Positions 6,366 to 8,384 of a stretch of DNA of 8,384 nt are shown one piece after another. Position numbers and translations under genes: made by a program. The stretch is from Candidatus Woesearchaeota archaeon (GTDB lineage: Archaea; Nanobdellota; Nanobdellia; Woesearchaeales; UBA525), in assembly GCA_018221165.1 (NCBI GenBank), contig JAAOYD010000073.1, forward strand, positions 1 through 8,384, written 5' to 3'. Below the pieces are notes generated by a model. That model was not told where the DNA came from and searched no databases. It saw only the letters and a list, made by a program, of their open reading frames with translations. Each line of letters opens with the position of its first letter. Positions within the stretch are counted from its first letter, which is position 1.

Positions 6366-6374
6366 CTTAAATAT
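6366..6374 (+). promoter_or_regulatory. TATA-like box for ndh
   Basis: CTTAAATAT is centred 26 bases before the ATG at 6396. There is no Shine-Dalgarno sequence before the ATG, so a leaderless transcript is expected. It is about 38 bases from the opposing rpoL TATA box, close enough for the two promoters to interfere. Confidence 0.55.
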
Positions 6375-6395
6375 CTCACTCAGTGCAAGCAGGCT

Positions 6396-7649
6396 ATGAC
6401 TCTCACTATCGCGGTCGTTGGCGGTGGCTTTGGTGGCACCTACGCGATCAAGGAGCTCGACCGCCTTCGCAGCGCGATGAAGCTGGACATACAAGTATTG
6501 CTCTTCGAGCCACGCCCTCACTTCGTCTTCACACCCTTGCTCCACGAAGTCGCCACTGCTGGCTTGGAGATTGAGCAGGTTATCATCCCATTCACTAAGC
6601 TCTATGATGGCAAGCCTTGGATTCGCTGTGTGCAGCGATTAGTCACGAAAGTCTCGACAAGCAAACACACTCTCGTCGCTGGCGGTAAGGTCTACGCCTA
6701 TGATTACCTCCTCCTTGCGACGGGAAGTGTGACAAACTATTACGGAAATAAGAAGATAAGTAAGAATACGGTGACTCTGAAGAACGAACAGGACGCTGAG
6801 CACATCCGTCTTCGACTCGAGCAAGCCTTGCTGAACGCGGCGAAGACGCGCGACCCGGCGAAGCAAGGTGCCGCGTTGTCCATTGCGGTCGTCGGTGGTG
6901 GACCTACAGGTGTGGAGCTCAGTGCTGAAATTAGCCAGTTCCTCCAACATCGCATCAAGAAACAATATAGGATGATTAATCGGAAAGCGCCCACAGTCCA
7001 GCTCTTCCAGGGCGCGCCTGTTCTGCTTCCCTATGCCTCACCTCGTTTGCAGGACGCGGCACGGAAAGCGCTCTCCAAGCGGGGTGTCGATGTCATCCTC
7101 AGCGCTAAGGTCTCGACGGTTACACCCTCAAGTATTACATACGAGCGTGGTGGCGAACAGAACAAGGATGATACTACGTTAACTATATGGGTTGCGGGTA
7201 TCACGCCGCATCTCATCAAGGGCTTCCGCGAGAACTATTACTTGGTCAAAGAGGATCTTAGCTTGGTTCATGATGATGACTGCTTCGCCATTGGCGATGC
7301 GGCGTGCTACGACCGTTCGTGCATGCTTGCTCAAACACCGGCTTTGGCGCAGGCGGCGGTACAGCAAGGCACACACGTCGCGCGCAACATCGTTCGGCGC
7401 GTTAATGGACGAGCGACTGAACCCTTCCTCTACCGCAGCAAAGGCTTCCTTCTCAGCGTCGGCCAGCGCTACGCGCTCGGCGAACTCGAGACGCCGTTCG
7501 GCACGATTTTCTTGAAAGGCTTCTTCATGTGGTGGTTGTGGCGGACAATCTACTTATCTAAATTCCATGACGCGAAGCAACGCGTGAAGAATGCTGCTTC
7601 ATTCACGACGAAGTTGTTCACGAAACGAAGTATCATAAAGAGAAAGTAA
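6396..7649 (+). CDS. ndh: type II NADH:quinone oxidoreductase (NDH-2)
   Basis: This 417-residue single-subunit flavoprotein would oxidise NAD(P)H and reduce a membrane quinone without pumping ions. The FAD-binding Rossmann motif GGGFGG is at 9-14. FTPLLHEVATAGLE (45-58) is the typical NDH-2 stretch after the first domain, and YDYLLLATGS spans 102-111. The second nucleotide site is VVGGGPTGVELSAEI (165-179), including the family glutamate (E174). The FAD-contacting AIGDAA is at 298-303. AQAAVQQ (318-324) fits the AQxAxQQ quinone-site motif. The C-terminus has an aromatic, amphipathic segment (about 372-390) and a very basic tail, suited to peripheral binding at the inner face of the membrane. 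Other pyridine nucleotide-disulfide reductases, such as sulfide:quinone reductase, are less likely because of the AQxAxQQ motif. The neighbour across a 20-base gap is a convergent DoxX gene. Confidence 0.9.
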   Translation: MTLTIAVVGGGFGGTYAIKELDRLRSAMKLDIQVLLFEPRPHFVFTPLLHEVATAGLEIEQVIIPFTKLYDGKPWIRCVQRLVTKVSTSKHTLVAGGKVYAYDYLLLATGSVTNYYGNKKISKNTVTLKNEQDAEHIRLRLEQALLNAAKTRDPAKQGAALSIAVVGGGPTGVELSAEISQFLQHRIKKQYRMINRKAPTVQLFQGAPVLLPYASPRLQDAARKALSKRGVDVILSAKVSTVTPSSITYERGGEQNKDDTTLTIWVAGITPHLIKGFRENYYLVKEDLSLVHDDDCFAIGDAACYDRSCMLAQTPALAQAAVQQGTHVARNIVRRVNGRATEPFLYRSKGFLLSVGQRYALGELETPFGTIFLKGFFMWWLWRTIYLSKFHDAKQRVKNAASFTTKLFTKRSIIKRK

Positions 7650-7655
7650 AAAAAA
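7648..7655 (-). terminator. T8 tract downstream of the DoxX gene
   Basis: On the - strand, eight consecutive T residues follow the DoxX stop by about 15 bases, after TTTTTCAGAAAC. This is a plausible archaeal U-rich termination signal. The run overlaps the last bases of the convergent ndh gene. Confidence 0.45.
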
Positions 7656-7669
7656 GTTTCTGAAAAACG

Positions 7670-8065
7670 TTACTTGCTCATTGCCTGGTCGATGCTCAGT
7701 TTGCCAGCGCCGCTCAAGAGGATGCTAATCATCGAGCCGAGCAGAGCGAGGGGGTAGAGCGCGTCGCTCAAGCCATTCATCGAGAGCATCATAATCGCTG
7801 CGACGAGCATCGTAATACCGAGCAAGAGGGCGGTCCATCGCGTCCAGAAGCCGATGAGTAGGCCGATGCCGGCGATGAGTTCGACGAACGCCACGAACCA
7901 GGCGGTCGCGAGCGCTGCCGGAAAGCCGGCTCCGTCAAGCATGCCGACGAACATATCGATACTGCTTATTTTCATCCAGCCGGCCATGATGAAGATAAAG
8001 CCAGCGATAATTCTTATTGATAAAGGACTCCATTCCTTGTAGTTATCCAATTTGTCAAGATACAT
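7670..8065 (-). CDS. DoxX-family membrane protein
   Basis: The 131-residue protein has four predicted membrane helices (about 14-32, 50-72, 76-96 and 102-119), the typical DoxX length and topology. Family features are R18 before AGFIFIMAGWMK (21-32), the glutamate in FVELIAGIGLLIGFWTR (60-76), and the final GSMISILLSGAGKLSID (110-126). DoxX proteins are small integral membrane proteins linked to redox chemistry. The related DoxD/DoxA pair forms thiosulfate:quinone oxidoreductase in Acidianus, and a DoxX protein works with superoxide dismutase in mycobacteria. The convergent NDH-2 neighbour fits a redox role but does not prove a joint function. The start is supported by GGTGA, four bases before the ATG, a rather short spacing. 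A TATA box lies 44 bases upstream. Confidence 0.88.
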   Translation of the reverse strand: MYLDKLDNYKEWSPLSIRIIAGFIFIMAGWMKISSIDMFVGMLDGAGFPAALATAWFVAFVELIAGIGLLIGFWTRWTALLLGITMLVAAIMMLSMNGLSDALYPLALLGSMISILLSGAGKLSIDQAMSK

Positions 8066-8075
8066 TATATCACCC

Positions 8076-8098
8076 GAAAGGTTTTGTTTTGAAAGGTT
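8076..8098 (-). repeat. direct repeat AACCTTTC x2 in the DoxX leader
   Basis: On the - strand AACCTTTC occurs at 8091-8098 and again at 8076-8083, 15 bases apart start to start. The repeats flank the expected transcription start and stop just before the GGTGA. They could be a repressor site or chance. Confidence 0.35.
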
Positions 8099-8104
8099 AA
8101 GAAT

Positions 8105-8113
8105 GTTATAAAC
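8105..8113 (-). promoter_or_regulatory. TATA-like box for the DoxX gene
   Basis: The - strand reads GTTTATAAC, centred 44 bases upstream of the ATG at 8065. This predicts a leader of about 19 bases that includes GGTGA. A perfect inverted repeat lies some 15 bases further upstream. Confidence 0.5.
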
Positions 8114-8127
8114 AACTAGTGTTTAGG

Positions 8128-8149
8128 GATTCAAACTCAGGTTTGAATC
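8128..8149. repeat. perfect 9-bp inverted repeat
   Basis: GATTCAAAC and GTTTGAATC are exact reverse complements separated by TCAG. The element overlaps the TGA stop of the right-edge gene (8148-8150) and sits upstream of the DoxX TATA box. It may be a dimer-binding operator for the DoxX gene or a 3'-end hairpin of the upstream transcript. No T run follows it on the - strand. Confidence 0.6.
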
Positions 8150-8384
8150 AGAACGAGAGGCTCATCATGACAATCATGTGGCGCAGCAGCGTCGCAAGCA
8201 CCATTTGCTCGCCAGCGTTCAAGCCTTTGCTGCATTCCTGCACCTTGAACGTGCAGAAGTCGTTGCTGCGGCGAATCCAGATCTGCGTGGTGATCTTCTT
8301 CTCGCCAGTGTCGTAGCTGTGGAAGAAGCTGACTGCGTCTTTCTTGTCGTCGAGGACGAGGAGCATCTCGCCGAGTTCCATGTC
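8148..8384 (-). CDS. unidentified small protein, open at the right edge
   Basis: The frame runs from the window edge to TGA at 8148-8150. An ATG at 8379-8381 would give 77 residues, but the preceding codon (GAC) is also open, so the true start may lie outside the window. The visible part looks like beta strands (VLDDKKDAVSFFHSY, then KITTQIWIRRS and FCTFKVQEC) followed by a helix (GEQMVLATLLRHMIVMM). I do not recognise a family. There is no clear membrane helix. It is on the same strand as, and 82 bases upstream of, the DoxX gene, which appears to have its own promoter. Confidence 0.6.
   Translation of the reverse strand, partial: DMELGEMLLVLDDKKDAVSFFHSYDTGEKKITTQIWIRRSNDFCTFKVQECSKGLNAGEQMVLATLLRHMIVMMSLSF

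Noticed and set aside
8105..8160. tRNA T-arm-like sequence (GTTTGAATCCC on the - strand)
   Set aside because: The flanks do not form the T stem and there is no acceptor, D or anticodon arm. The resemblance comes from the inverted repeat.
1..8384. CRISPR array, insertion sequence, prophage or recent gene-transfer island
   Set aside because: No regularly spaced repeats, transposase, integrase or terminal inverted repeats were seen, and base composition looks even across the genes.

Overview
This window is archaeal chromosomal DNA. The clearest marker is a complete Rpo11/RpoL subunit of the archaeal-type RNA polymerase. Nearly every gene start also has an archaeal A/T-rich TATA-like box upstream. 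The mix of an archaeal AMMECR1-domain protein, a large nucleotidyltransferase-fold protein and a membrane protein with UBA-like helical repeats and paired-cysteine repeats recalls DPANN lineages (Woesearchaeota/Pacearchaeota-like). That placement is inference, because no rRNA or tRNA is present.

Layout from left to right: a short 3' end of an unidentified + strand gene (1-83); two - strand genes, a single-pass surface protein (80-1249) and an unrecognised soluble protein (1299-2057); a 186-base divergent promoter region; a 607-residue protein with two tandem nucleotidyltransferase folds (2244-4067, +); a MgtE magnesium channel/transporter (4112-5362, +); an AMMECR1-domain protein (5359-5910, -) whose stop overlaps that of mgtE; a 124-base A/T-rich spacer; rpoL (6035-6304, -); a compact divergent promoter region; a type II NADH:quinone oxidoreductase (6396-7649, +); a DoxX-family membrane protein (7670-8065, -); and the 3' part of an unidentified - strand gene at the right edge (8148-8384).

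Most genes look singly transcribed with their own promoters. Gene starts fall into two groups. Four genes (surface protein, orphan, nucleotidyltransferase, DoxX) have a Shine-Dalgarno-like GGTGA and a TATA box about 40-50 bases upstream. Four others (mgtE, AMMECR1, rpoL, ndh) lack a well-placed Shine-Dalgarno and have the TATA box 26-31 bases from the start, as expected for leaderless mRNAs.

There is no CRISPR array, transposon, prophage or RNA gene. No single defence-like or biosynthetic system emerges. The points most worth a second look are the internally duplicated nucleotidyltransferase protein, in which catalytic carboxylates seem split between the two copies; the regular C-x11-C repeat array on the surface protein; and a perfect 9-bp inverted repeat upstream of the DoxX promoter. 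The neighbouring NDH-2 and DoxX genes suggest a membrane redox function.
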